Positions 22,920 through 33,425 of a stretch of 64,000 bases of DNA are shown in pieces. The DNA comes from Siphonodentalium dalli. Lineage: Eukaryota; Mollusca; Scaphopoda; Gadilida; Siphonodentaliidae. Numbering within the stretch: position 1 is the first letter of the stretch; the number at the start of each line of letters is the position of its first letter. The notes under the pieces are model-generated. The model searched no databases. It worked only from the letters and a program-made list of their open reading frames with translations, and was not told the DNA's origin. The translations under genes and the position numbers were made by a program. The stretch lies in the NCBI GenBank assembly GCA_032622095.1, contig CP136061.1, forward strand, positions 218,206,373 through 218,270,372, given 5' to 3'.

Positions 22920-23789
22920 CCTGTTCTCCCGAAAATCAGCACGTTATCAGCATATAATAGGATTTGTGTTATATGTTCATAATCGGCGTCGAATCGCCTT
23001 AATTTAAGTCCATAACGAACTGAAATGAGAGTATTTAGTGCCATTATCGACTCACAATAGCGTATTATAAATCAAGATTATGCTTATCCTTGGAGTGCCT
23101 CCCTCTCCCGCTCTTTTCCTTATATCTCGGGTTAATTAGATTCTGAAGAACATAAAGTTCATTATGGGTGGACAATAACACGAATAGACCAACTCACCAC
23201 TTACCAAATGTACGCTCTTAAATATGTGCTTTCATCATATGGCCCGCGCCATAAATAACGGATATTAGTCCACTATCGGCTTATTTCAGATTCAAATAAT
23301 ATCCAATATTAACCTATGTGAATATTATAGGTCGATTATGAACCTATTTGCGTGAGGATATGTTGGGCGCTGGGTTACATGCAACAATACATGTAATCTG
23401 TTCTTCACGTTGGTCTTTAAATGCAACATATCCTCGCGCAAATAAGTTAACAATCGACCTATAATATTCACATAGGTTGATATTGGATTATTTGATTCTA
23501 AAATAAGCCCACAGTGGACTTATATCGGTTATTCCGTTTAAATTCGCGGGGCAGAGTGAAAACACTTTTTAAAGTGCTTACTTCTGGTAAGTCGTGAGTT
23601 GGTTTATTCGTGGTATTTTCCGTTCATAATGAATTTATTATAAGTCATTGTGAGCCGATATTGGTACTAACAGACTCTCATTTTCAGTTCGTTGTCGACT
23701 CAAATTGAGGCGATTCTAAGCCTATTTTGAACCTAAAACACATTCTACAGTATTATAAGCCCACATCGTGCTGATTTTCGAAGAACAGG
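22920..23789. mobile_element. 870-bp fold-back element with about 430-bp arms
   Basis: The left arm runs from CCTGTTCTCCCGAAAATCAG at 22920 to about 23366 (GGATATGTTG). The right arm runs from 23424 (CAACATATCC) to CGAAGAACAGG at 23789. The loop is only about 57 bp. Arms remain alignable along their whole length, best in the inner 90 bp. A relic of the family lies at 17.1-17.3 kb. There is no coding capacity and the target duplication is not clear. Confidence 0.85.
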
Positions 23790-23993
23790 CTGTTAAATGA
23801 GTTTTATATACCTCATTACTGTCGTATGCATTTTGAACTAAGGACTACTTCATCCACACAAACGGTGCTCACTCAAGTATGCCAGCGCTCAGCGGGTTAA
23901 TATCACATCACATAATCAGTCGTATGATACTCACTATATATATGACCCGCCATATCAAATCCAGTCGGAAGTCGGGATTTTTTTTACCCTGTG

Positions 23994-24060
23994 CCAATGC
24001 ATTCTCTTATATATGCGAGTCGACCATAGGTCGCCTCGCATATATAAGAGAATGCATTGG
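23994..24060. repeat. 67-bp palindrome, copy 3
   Basis: Identical in layout to copy 1 at 13842, with no arm mismatch that I found. Confidence 0.95.
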
Positions 24061-24281
24061 CCTAACAATTTTTTACAATTTTAATAATTTGTTCTTGTAT
24101 TCTTTAACAATTTTATAATTTCACCCATACAGAGCCCCAGACAAACATGAGCAGACGACACTCTTCTATGTGCTTCTATATATGTGTGGGGCTCCCTGCA
24201 GGGTAATGGATGTTTTTTTATTTTATGTCCTAAAAATTATAAGAAACATTTATTTAAAAAACATGATAAAAAATTGTTAAG

Positions 24282-24348
24282 ACAATGCATTCTCTTATAT
24301 ATGCGAGGCGACCTATGGTCGACTCGCATATATAAGAGAATGCATTGG
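24282..24348. repeat. 67-bp palindrome, copy 4
   Basis: Inverted-centre form, as in copy 2; only the first base of the left arm differs. Confidence 0.95.
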
Positions 24349-24406
24349 CACAGGGTAAAAAAAATCCCGACTTCCGACTGGATTTGATATGGCGGGTCAT
24401 ATATAT

Positions 24407-26289
24407 GTAAAATTTCCCGACAATCGGCCTCATGATTATTAAGATACAGTGTACCATTCATGGGAAACTTACTTATTTTGAAGTGTTTAGTTATATTGTG
24501 CATGTATGTCAGCTGTGAACAAATCTTCGGAATTCTCAAATTGAAATATGGCTGCATATCAAGACACATTTTTAGCAATCTCGACTGAGCAAGGGCCAGA
24601 CGCTCGTTTTCATATATCTAGGTAAAACAAATTCAATAACGAATTTCTCTATAGATCTATCCGACGATAAATTCTGAAATTCACATTTCCACGTCTTCAT
24701 TGTATATATAATTCTGAACAATTATTAAGAGTAGACCAAAACAATTAATTTCAATATATTTGAGAGATTGCAAATATTATTTTCTAGAATAACTAATATT
24801 TTCACACAACAATCCAATCACCAACTAGTTTATTGTATCGACTCTATGAGAGGAGGCTTCATTTGTATCATAACGAGTTATTTCATGATATAACATTATA
24901 TATATCACGATAAAGAATAAGGGCAGCAACATATATTTTACCCCTATGAAAACAAATTGTTGATATGCATGCAGGCTTGCCGCTCAAAAGGAGCATTCAG
25001 CCAGGGGGGGGGGGGGGTCGGAATTTTGTTTAGGCACATATGCTGATTTTCTACTTTCGACCCTTGTTGTGACCCACCCACCCCGCGTCCAAATTTTTTT
25101 TCCGTTTTCGGCAGTTATTTCCGACCATTGTTGGACACACACAGAGATTTGCGGTGGAAAATTCACTGTAAACAGCTGTATATGAATTTATGTGCATACT
25201 ATTTGTCATGGATGTTAACATTGACATGTAAATAGGAACGAGTATTTTTTAGGTCATTCGGCCAAAAAAAAACATGGCTGCCAGCGGCCATCTTGGATTT
25301 CAAAATTTGCAACAAAATACAACACGATAACTGCCTGCAGTCAGTTTAGCAGTTAGAATTACATTATTTCTCTTATTCTAAGGTGTTTTAAGCCAAACTC
25401 ATTGCAAAAACAGTCAAAAGACTTGCAGGAAAAAAACCTTTTGAGTTGCGGAAAAAATTGTTTGTTGGTCCCGGCGACCACCCACCCACCCCGGCATACG
25501 TGCCCGGAACCCCCCCCCCCCCCCCCCGATTCAACTGGAAATATGACGCAGTAATAGAGATACCAGGCAAGCTGGGATTTCGCTATGGACATATGACCTT
25601 AAACTCATCTTAGTCCAATATTTTATTGATCAGCAGGCATGCAATGACAATTTTCAAATATAGAAAAATATTAATGGGTGGTTGTCTATCTAAATTTAAA
25701 CAAAATGTGAAATATCTTGAATCAAGAAAAATTAGGTGTCCTCTCATTATCTTAATATATGATATCATGCATATATATGTATAAACTGCGCTCTTGAAAA
25801 CAGTTATATTTATCAGGAGTTCTTGGCACCTGAAAGCAGCGAAATTTTAAATATATTTTTCTTGCCATAATAGCATAGTAACTGAGGTTACAATTATCCA
25901 TGAGTTGATGGTTCTTCACTATAAATTGTGTCACAATAATTGTTTGTATACCAAATTTCCAAAAGAAATTCCACATATATTTTGAGAAAATAAATTTTTA
26001 ATATCAGGAAGTTTTGAGAGAAAAAAACGTGTGTCTGACCCTCAATATCATGAAACTTCCGGAGAAATATAGCCGATTACCCCATTGATTTACATAATCA
26101 CATTAACATTTCGCAATTGACACGCGCTGCACTTGACAGACTTCAATGGCTTCACATTCATGACTGTTCAATTTGATAGTTGGACGTTATGTGTACGACC
26201 CTACACCTTTGTGCCTTGTAAATATAAATTGTGTAAGGAAGTGTGCTAGAATAGGCAAGCACCCACACACGCTAATCTTAATATATAGA
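24407..26289. other. No gene; poly-G/poly-C tracts
   Basis: G tract at about 25003-25017 and C tract at about 25509-25527, each next to CCCACCCACCCC-type sequence (25073 and 25480). A GGCTGCCAGCGGCCATCTTGG phrase near 25275 resembles the 'GGCGGCCATTTTG' phrases in the large palindrome (30.5 and 34.1 kb) and at 61.1 kb. No coding frame supported. Confidence 0.45.
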
Positions 26290-26640
26290 GAATACCTGCA
26301 GTTTTTGTTTGAATACCGAAATATCTCATGAGTGTCTGGGAAGAATTATCGAATCTTCACGAGCGACTACAAGCCGGGAGTGAAAATTCGATATTTCTTT
26401 CCAGACATGAATGAGATGTTTCAGGTATTCAAACAAAAAACTGTAGGTATTGTTTTAATTATTAAATGTGCCTTATTAATGCGCAAAGTTTCTAAAGTAT
26501 GCGGCATATTCACTTTTAATAGTACAACACGAATGAGATGTTGAGGTATTCAAACACAAAACTGTAGGTATTTTTTTTATTATATGCGCATTATTAATGC
26601 ACGAAGTTGTGCGGCATATTCACTTTTAATAGTACAACAA
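26290..26640. repeat. Inverted repeat plus tandem duplication
   Basis: AATACCTGCAGTTTTTGTTT at 26290 is inverted at about 26420-26450 (AACAAAAAACTGTAGGTATT). A unit starting GAATGAGATGTT (26409) is repeated 122 bp later (26531), including the block GCGGCATATTCACTTTTAAT. Probably a degenerate inverted-repeat element with internal duplication. Confidence 0.7.
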
Positions 26641-26717
26641 ATTGAACAATATACTCCGACAGAAAGTGTCCGGTATGTTCTTACTGGGTGTATTGATTCA
26701 CAATAACCGGCAAGCTT

Positions 26718-26815
26718 CAGTGCAATGCTGAAATATGCAGTGAAATAACAAACAGCTGAAGTAAAATAACGCAAGCGACAAGGAAGTAACGAAAGCTACA
26801 GTGAAATAACGAAAG
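26718..26815 (+). repeat. 20-bp minisatellite, left part
   Basis: Diverged copies of GCTACAGTGAAATAACGAAA in tandem. The array resumes at 27791 on the far side of an inserted element. Confidence 0.85.
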
Positions 26816-27790
26816 CGTGGCAAGTCGACGCCGCTTTGTTAAAGAAATTAAAAAAAATGTTGAAATGTTCTAAGTCGAAAGGGTTAATAATTCCGTAAAG
26901 AAATAATTTTTCCGTCATCTATATACATGTTGCACATCTCCAATGTGTGGGTAACAATACTCTGAAGTTTCAAATATCTACGACAAAACTGTAGGAGGAG
27001 TTGATTACACCATGAAGGTACCCTCATACAGAAAATGAGAAAAAACTAATTTTCAAAGTTGAAAGGCCCGTAACTCTGGGAAAAAAATCATTGGATCAAA
27101 CTCAAATTCGAAATTGACCTGTATTTTGATATGAACGACCCAAAAAAAACAGAATTTCCAATTAAACAATCCAAACTTGAGTTATCATCCGGAAACCAAA
27201 GAAAAAACAAGAAACATTGAATTTTCTAAGTCGAAAAGCCCATAACTCTGAGAAAAATCATCGAATCAAACTCAAATTCGAACTTGACCTGTATTTTGAT
27301 ATCAATGACTCACAAAAAAACGGAATTTTCAATTGAACAGTCCAAACTGGAGTTATCATCCTGAAACCAAAGAAAAAAGAAGTAAAATAGAATTTTCTAA
27401 GTCGAAAAAAGTCCATAACTCTAGGAAAAATCATCGGATCAAACTCAAATTCGAACTCAACCTGTATCTTGATATGACTGATCCATATAAAAACGGTATT
27501 TGCAATTAAAGGATCAAAACTTGAGATATCATCCAGAAACCGAAAAAGTTAGAAATTTTCTAAGTAAAAAAAAAGTTGAAAAAAGGGAAATAACTCAATA
27601 AAAGAACATCGGATCAAACCCAGAATTGCAGATCACATGTGTTCTTTGTTTAGACACCTACATACCAAGTTTCAATCAAATCGGATGATCATTACTGGAG
27701 TTATAACTCCGGACGGACGGACACACGGACGACGGACGGACGGACGGAGCTGATTACAATAGTCCCCCGGAAATTAATTTTACGGGGGAC
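26816..27790 (-). mobile_element. GTCCCCCG-family element inserted in a minisatellite
   Basis: It matches the 57961-58930 element in inverse orientation over nearly its full length: the CGCTTTG/AAAGAAAT end, TTGCACATCTCCAATGTGTG, three repeated internal modules (each 'TCGAAAAG..CATAACTCT..GAAAAATCATCG' then 'AACTTGACCTGTATTTTGAT'), the GGACGGACGGAC tract (27712-27748) and the terminal ACGGGGGAC at 27790. The left end lacks the terminal GTCCCCCGACAA present in the sister copy, so it is slightly truncated. Both flanks are the 20-bp minisatellite. Confidence 0.85.
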
Positions 27791-28005
27791 AATAACGAAC
27801 GCTACAGTGAAATAACGAAAGCTACAGTGAAATAACAAAAGCTGCAGTGAAATAACAAAAGCTACAGTGAAATACGAATGATACAATGAAATAACGATAT
27901 CAACAGTGAAATGTCGAAAGCTACAGTGAAATAACAAAAGCTTTAGTGAAATAACAAAAGATACAGTGAAATAACGAAAGCTACAGTGAAATAGCGATAT
28001 TGTAT
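27791..28005 (+). repeat. 20-bp minisatellite, right part
   Basis: About ten tandem copies of GCTACAGTGAAATAACGAAA with base changes (AACAAAAG, ATACGAATG). It abuts the left end of the 7.2-kb palindrome. Confidence 0.9.
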
Positions 28006-28423
28006 TTCACTGTGACATCTAATAGTCCAGTGCATTTATGAAAAAAAATTCCTAACCCGGAATTAATTGCAACAGAATTTTTTTATGCTGGAATAAGTAC
28101 ATAAACCCTCCATAAACAACATACTAAAAATCGACAAAAATCGGAAAAATGGAAATAGGCGAATTTTGTGAAATAAATTTGTGGAAATTTGGTCAAATCA
28201 TAAATTTATGGATTTTCATGGATGTTTATAATAACAATAAAATTCACAAATCCAACAAATGGCAATACTGAAAACCAATCCCATATTCATTAAGTATTTT
28301 TCGAGTTGTGTGCCTTAAAAAACGCGAGTTTACCTGATTTCGGCCCATTTTCGGGGCCTCAATTTCGCAGAATGAGCCAAAATGCCTTATTTATGGTTAA
28401 TTATTTAAAAAACTAGAGCAAAC

Positions 28424-29873
28424 TGAAGGGCTTTTTCAGTGTTTTAGTAATTTATTAACTAGATTAAACACAATTTTTTTTTAATATGTGCATCTATAAT
28501 TAAAAAGAAGATTATATTCTCAAACAAAATGTGTGTTCCATTGTATGGACTTAGCCAATTTTGCCTCTGACACAGAACTTGTATGATGAAATGCAATATT
28601 TGAGGTAATGTAACTCAATAATTTGATATCCATATGCCATGCGTTTCTTATATCCTTTTAAGTATGCTAGATTGAACAAATTGTAAAGGTATTAACAGAA
28701 CATCATTTAAGAAAATCAACTTATGGCCCTTTGAATACTTAGTCTTAGCATGTTTCCAAAGATGCCATTTTGAAGCATTTTTGTCCATTCTAAAAGGTTT
28801 TGGGCCATAAACACAAAAAACAATGGGTGTTTTAATGTGTAAAATCATTTGAACTTTTCTCCCACAACACGTTAGTGTTAAAAATTAGCCTTACATTGGT
28901 TATGCCATTGTATGTCACTTGATTTCTTTCATTTTTCAGGAAACTGACTCCAAATGTTAACGTTGCTATAGGGGTAGGAAAAATCATAAAATGCAATCTT
29001 ATCACCAAATTACAGCCATTTCAGACACCATGTTGTTTTCTTCCAGTTTGTGTACATTCCTCTTGCATTATAAAACTGCTTAATACGTTATTGGACGTTG
29101 ATTTAGAATTTTATGGCCATGTTGTTTAAAAACAATCCCAAAAGCCAATTTGACATTTCACTGCCAAATTATGACAAAAAATAATATAGCTCTGTCAATA
29201 AACATAAACAAATGAAATATTCAGTATGTACGAAAGAACAATGTATGCAGAAGCTGTTAATATAAAGTTTTATGCTTCAAGATGCATAATTTTTAAGTTT
29301 TTGTTGATATGCTTTCCCCTAACCCATTTTTCTGCCGTTCAAATTTGGAGTAAGTTTCTACAATAATGAGTGAAATCCAGCGACATTCATTGGTATAACC
29401 ATTGAAATGCTATTTTCTCAACAAAAACAAAAAAATGATTTAAGAGGACAGATCAAATAATTTACACCATAAACTTTCGTTCATTTTTCTGAATATACCT
29501 AAAAACTTTAAAAATTGACAAAAACGCCCCACAATAGCATTTTCGGAAAAGAGGCTAGACTAAGAGTCCATTGGACCATAATTTAATTTTCTTCAACAAT
29601 GTATTTGGAAATTCCTTCACATTTTGTTCAATCTAGTATTCACAAAATGTTACGAGAAAAGCAGAGCATATGGATATTAATTCATTGAGTTACATGACCT
29701 CAAATATGGCATTTCATCACACGAGTTCTGTGTCAAGGCAAATTTGGCTGAGTCCATACAATGGAACACACATTTTGTTTGAGAATATTTTATTTTCCTT
29801 ATTCATAGATGCACATATTAATCATATTTTGGGTTTAATCTAGTGAGGAAATTACTAAAACAGCGAAAAGGTC
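28424..29873. mobile_element. 1.45-kb fold-back nested in the left arm of the palindrome
   Basis: Absent from the right arm, where the sequence runs directly from the GACTATTAATTTTGC segment to TTTAGTTTTTTAAATAATTA (34803-34839). Its own ends are inverse: GTGTTTTAGTAATTT (28439) and AAATTACTAAAACAG (about 29848). Arms are alignable to about 28985 and from about 29305, for example GTGTGTTCCATTGTATGGAC against GTCCATACAATGGAACACAC. The loop is about 320 bp. Non-coding. Confidence 0.85.
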
Positions 29874-31270
29874 ATTATAGTCGGGGAGCCAATAAGGTCC
29901 ACCTGCACCCCCCCCCCCCCCCCGATGATTACAAATAACCTTATTTTTATTGTTCCCTATGGTATCCAGATAAAGAATCCGGATTTCACCGAAAAATAAA
30001 GGTGGCCCTACTAGGTGCTAGAGCCATTTGAATCCAAGATGGCCGCCATTTCCTCTAATTCCGACCAGCTGTATTTAATCGTTGTAATAGATCGGTTGTT
30101 AGCAAAAGACACAGACAAAATGTATGCCATTTTGTTGGTATGATGTCCTTCTTCAAAATGACGGCAAATAATTTAAAAAAACATTCAAAATGGCCGCCGA
30201 AAAATGACGTCATATGCACGAAAATAGGAAATTTAATTAATATTTCACCATATCTTCCATTTTTCTTCACATTAATCATTAGTAAATGGCAATGTTTTTG
30301 TGACAGTCATCAAGCGTGATATTATAGCGTCATTTTAAGACATTTGCCATTAACGAGGGTTCTCTAATAGATACAGAAAGAAGATTTGAAAAAGAGGGGT
30401 GAAATGTTCGATTTTTTTTGCAAGATTTTGATAGTCATTTTAACGACAAACCACACAGGCTGTTAATAGAATGTCAACAAATATGTGCTTTATTTTATTG
30501 GACGGATGTTTTACTTCAATGGGAATGAAATTGGTGTAGAGTATTTCCAAAATGGCCGCCGAAAATATGAAAAATGGTAAAATTTGCCCCAGTTTGTCCT
30601 GCAATGGCTTACAAGTTGTGGTTGATATATAAAATTGGCTAATCTGTATTATATACATTGAATACTAACATGTCTGATGCACCATGGATCATTGTTACTA
30701 TTGTCACCACTGACATCACCAGAAATATGTGATTTTTCTCTCACAAACTTGACATAAATATCGGCAAAAATTCACTTTTCAGGGTTGGACAATTGTTTTA
30801 AGTAAAATGCAACTATCATTGGTATCAAAGGTATTTATTGTTTTGGTCTATCTTAAATGTGTCACACTACGGTGTTTATAGACCAAATTTCTCAAGATGG
30901 CTTCCAAAATGGCAACCAAATTTGTAAAAAGTTAATTTTTTACATATATCCCGAACATTGTTATCTGCGTTATCCGACAAGGTAGCAAACTGTGACTCAC
31001 TTGGTTATTATACGTGTTAGTTAATTAACTGACAAGTACGTTCTATTATGTTTGTCCCAGTTCCGTATGGGGCATGACAAATTCATTTTAAAGTTGCAGT
31101 ATGGAATTTTGCGGAGAACCTCTTTTGTGATTCTGGCCATATTATTGAAAGGAAATGGGCAGAACGTTGAGACGGAACTGAGATGAACCATGATATGTGG
31201 CTATTCTGGTCCATTATGATAAAAAGTGATCAACTGGATAAAAGATGGATGCCAAGATGGTAGCCAGGGA

Positions 31271-32392
31271 GTTACTGTATAATCATAGGTGATGTGAATA
31301 GGTATACAGGGAGTTACTGTATGGTCATGAATGATGTGAATAGGTATACAAGGAGTGACTATATGGTTATGAGTGGGGTGTCCATGGTGGGATGCATAGG
31401 AATATAAGGAGTGGCTGTATGGGCATGTGTGAGGTGAATCGGTATACATGTAGTGTAGTGACTGTACGGTGTATTGTTGTGTGTGGCCGATGTGACCGTA
31501 TGGGCATTGCTGTGGTGTATAGATATAACGATAGTAGCTACATGGTCATCCGTGTGTTGTTTATGTATATATGGAGTGACTGTAAGGTCGTGGTGGGATG
31601 TATATGTGTACCGTGTGTGGCTGTATTGTGACATGTGGGTGTATATGTATATTTGTGCTGTCTGTATGATCATGGATGGAGTGCGTAGATAAATAGGGAG
31701 TGATTTTATGGTTATGGGTAATGTGTATATGTGCACATGGTATGCCTGTACGGTCAAAATTGAAGTTATATGCATGCCTGGAATAAGCTGGATGGTCATT
31801 GACGAGCGTGTGGCTATATAGGGAGTGCCCTTTTGGTAACGGGTGGGTCGTATATTTATATATGTTGTGGATGTATTATCATCGGTAGTGTACAGGGTGT
31901 AGATGAATGATCATGGATGGCGTGTATGAGTATACAGTGAGTTGCTGAATTGTCATGTGCGAGGTGTATATGCAAGTATGAAAATTATGAGTGGTCGTGT
32001 GTGCGGGTATTGGTATATTTGAAAGGGCTCACCATTGGTGAGGTGTATATGTATATCTGGATTGACTCTATGGTCATGGGTATGGCGAATAGATATACAT
32101 GTAGTTGCTGTATGGTCCATGGTGAGGTGAATAGGTATACAATGAGTGTATGGTCGTGATTGTGGTGAATGTGGTGAATATGTATACATAGAGTGACTAT
32201 ATGGTCAGGTGTAGGAGTATACCTGGTGTCCATGCATGGTAACTCATGGCTGTATCGTCATTTGTGGCATGTACCGGTATAACCAAATATGGCTGTATGG
32301 TCAGGTGTACGTGTATATAGTGGGTGACTATATTGTCATTTTTGTGGTGTTTATGTACATATGAGGTCTTGGGTGGGTTGTACATGTGTAAT
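31271..32392 (+). repeat. Minisatellite, left half of palindrome centre
   Basis: Diverged units of roughly 40-50 bp built on GAATAGGTATACAGGGAGTG followed by ACTGTATGGTCATG. About 25 units. The unit drifts toward the centre, becoming GTGTATATGTATATC... Confidence 0.8.
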
Positions 32393-32525
32393 TTGGGTGG
32401 CTAACGCTTTCCACAATAACTCAAGGATATGTTAATCAATAGAGAGGTCATGTCAAAGAGTTCTCCACCTTGATAGTGTTTGTGTACATGGGGGAACTTT
32501 AAACGTGAAAAGCGATAGCCACCCA
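32393..32525. repeat. Centre of the palindrome
   Basis: GGGTGGCTAACGCTTTCCAC (32395) is inverted as GTGAAAAGCGATAGCCACCC (about 32506-32525). The roughly 90 bp between have no self-complementarity that I could see, so they would form the loop. Confidence 0.75.
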
Positions 32526-33425
32526 TTACCACACAGTCATTCCATATATACATAAACACCACAGACATAACAATATAGTGACCAACTGTATAAACGTACA
32601 CCTAACCCATGACCATGGATGGCCATACAGCCATGAGTCACAATGCAGGCACACCGGGTATAATCCTAAACATGACCCATAACCATAGAGTCACTCCTTG
32701 TATACCCATTCACCTCACCATTGACCATAGGGTCATCCCATGTATAAATTTTCTCCACACACACATGGTCAAATAGACATTCAATATATACATCAACACC
32801 ACAACAATGACCATAGAGTCACCCGGGTATACATATCAACCTCACCAATGGTCATATAGCCACTCGCTTCATACACATACCCTCACCCATGGCACCTGGT
32901 ATACTCCTTCATCTGACCTATGGCCATAGAGTCACCACATGTGTACCTATTCAAAACATTCATACATGATCATGGTCAATCATTGTATATATATTCACCT
33001 CACCCTTGGCCATGTCACTCCATGTATCCCTATTTGTCACACCATAGCAGAATAGCCACTCAAGATATACTAATACTCCCCAGCCATGTCAGTATATTCA
33101 CTCCATGTATGCATATGCACATCATATATGGCCATAACATTATATATACACATACCCCTCGCCCATGACCATATAGCAACACATGTGTATACCCGTATAA
33201 CCTACACATGACCATACCGCCACGAGTCACCAAGCAGGAACACCGGGTATACTCATACACCTGACACATGGCCATTTAGTCACTCCCTGTATAGCTATTC
33301 ATTACATTGATGATCATACAGTCACTCGTTGTATACATACATGTACTCATCTCACCATTGACCATACAATAACTCCCTGTATACCTATTCACCTCACCTA
33401 TGATCATATATTAACTCCCTGGCTA
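32526..33425 (-). repeat. Minisatellite, right half of palindrome centre
   Basis: The same unit as 31271-32392 in inverse orientation: GACCATAGGGTCACTCC, TGTATACCTATTCACCTCAC. Shorter than the left half by roughly 200 bp, so copy number has changed independently. Confidence 0.8.

Larger units (their letters stand above)
23935..24406. mobile_element. Fold-back element carrying the 67-bp palindromes
   Basis: The outer arms (TATATATGACCCGCCATATC ... to 24060, and 24282 to ...GATATGGCGGGTCATATATA at 24406) are near-perfect inverses and include ATCCAGTCGGAAGTCGGGAT. Each arm ends internally with a 67-bp palindrome nearly identical to those at 13.8-14.1 kb. The central 220 bp contain a short near-palindromic stretch around a CTTCTATATATGTGTGGGGC segment. 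Its ends differ from the 13.8-kb element, which has TTAACCC termini. Confidence 0.85.

Noticed and set aside
26700-28005. CRISPR array in the 20-bp repeat region
   Set aside because: Units are contiguous with no unique spacers, and the genome is eukaryotic.
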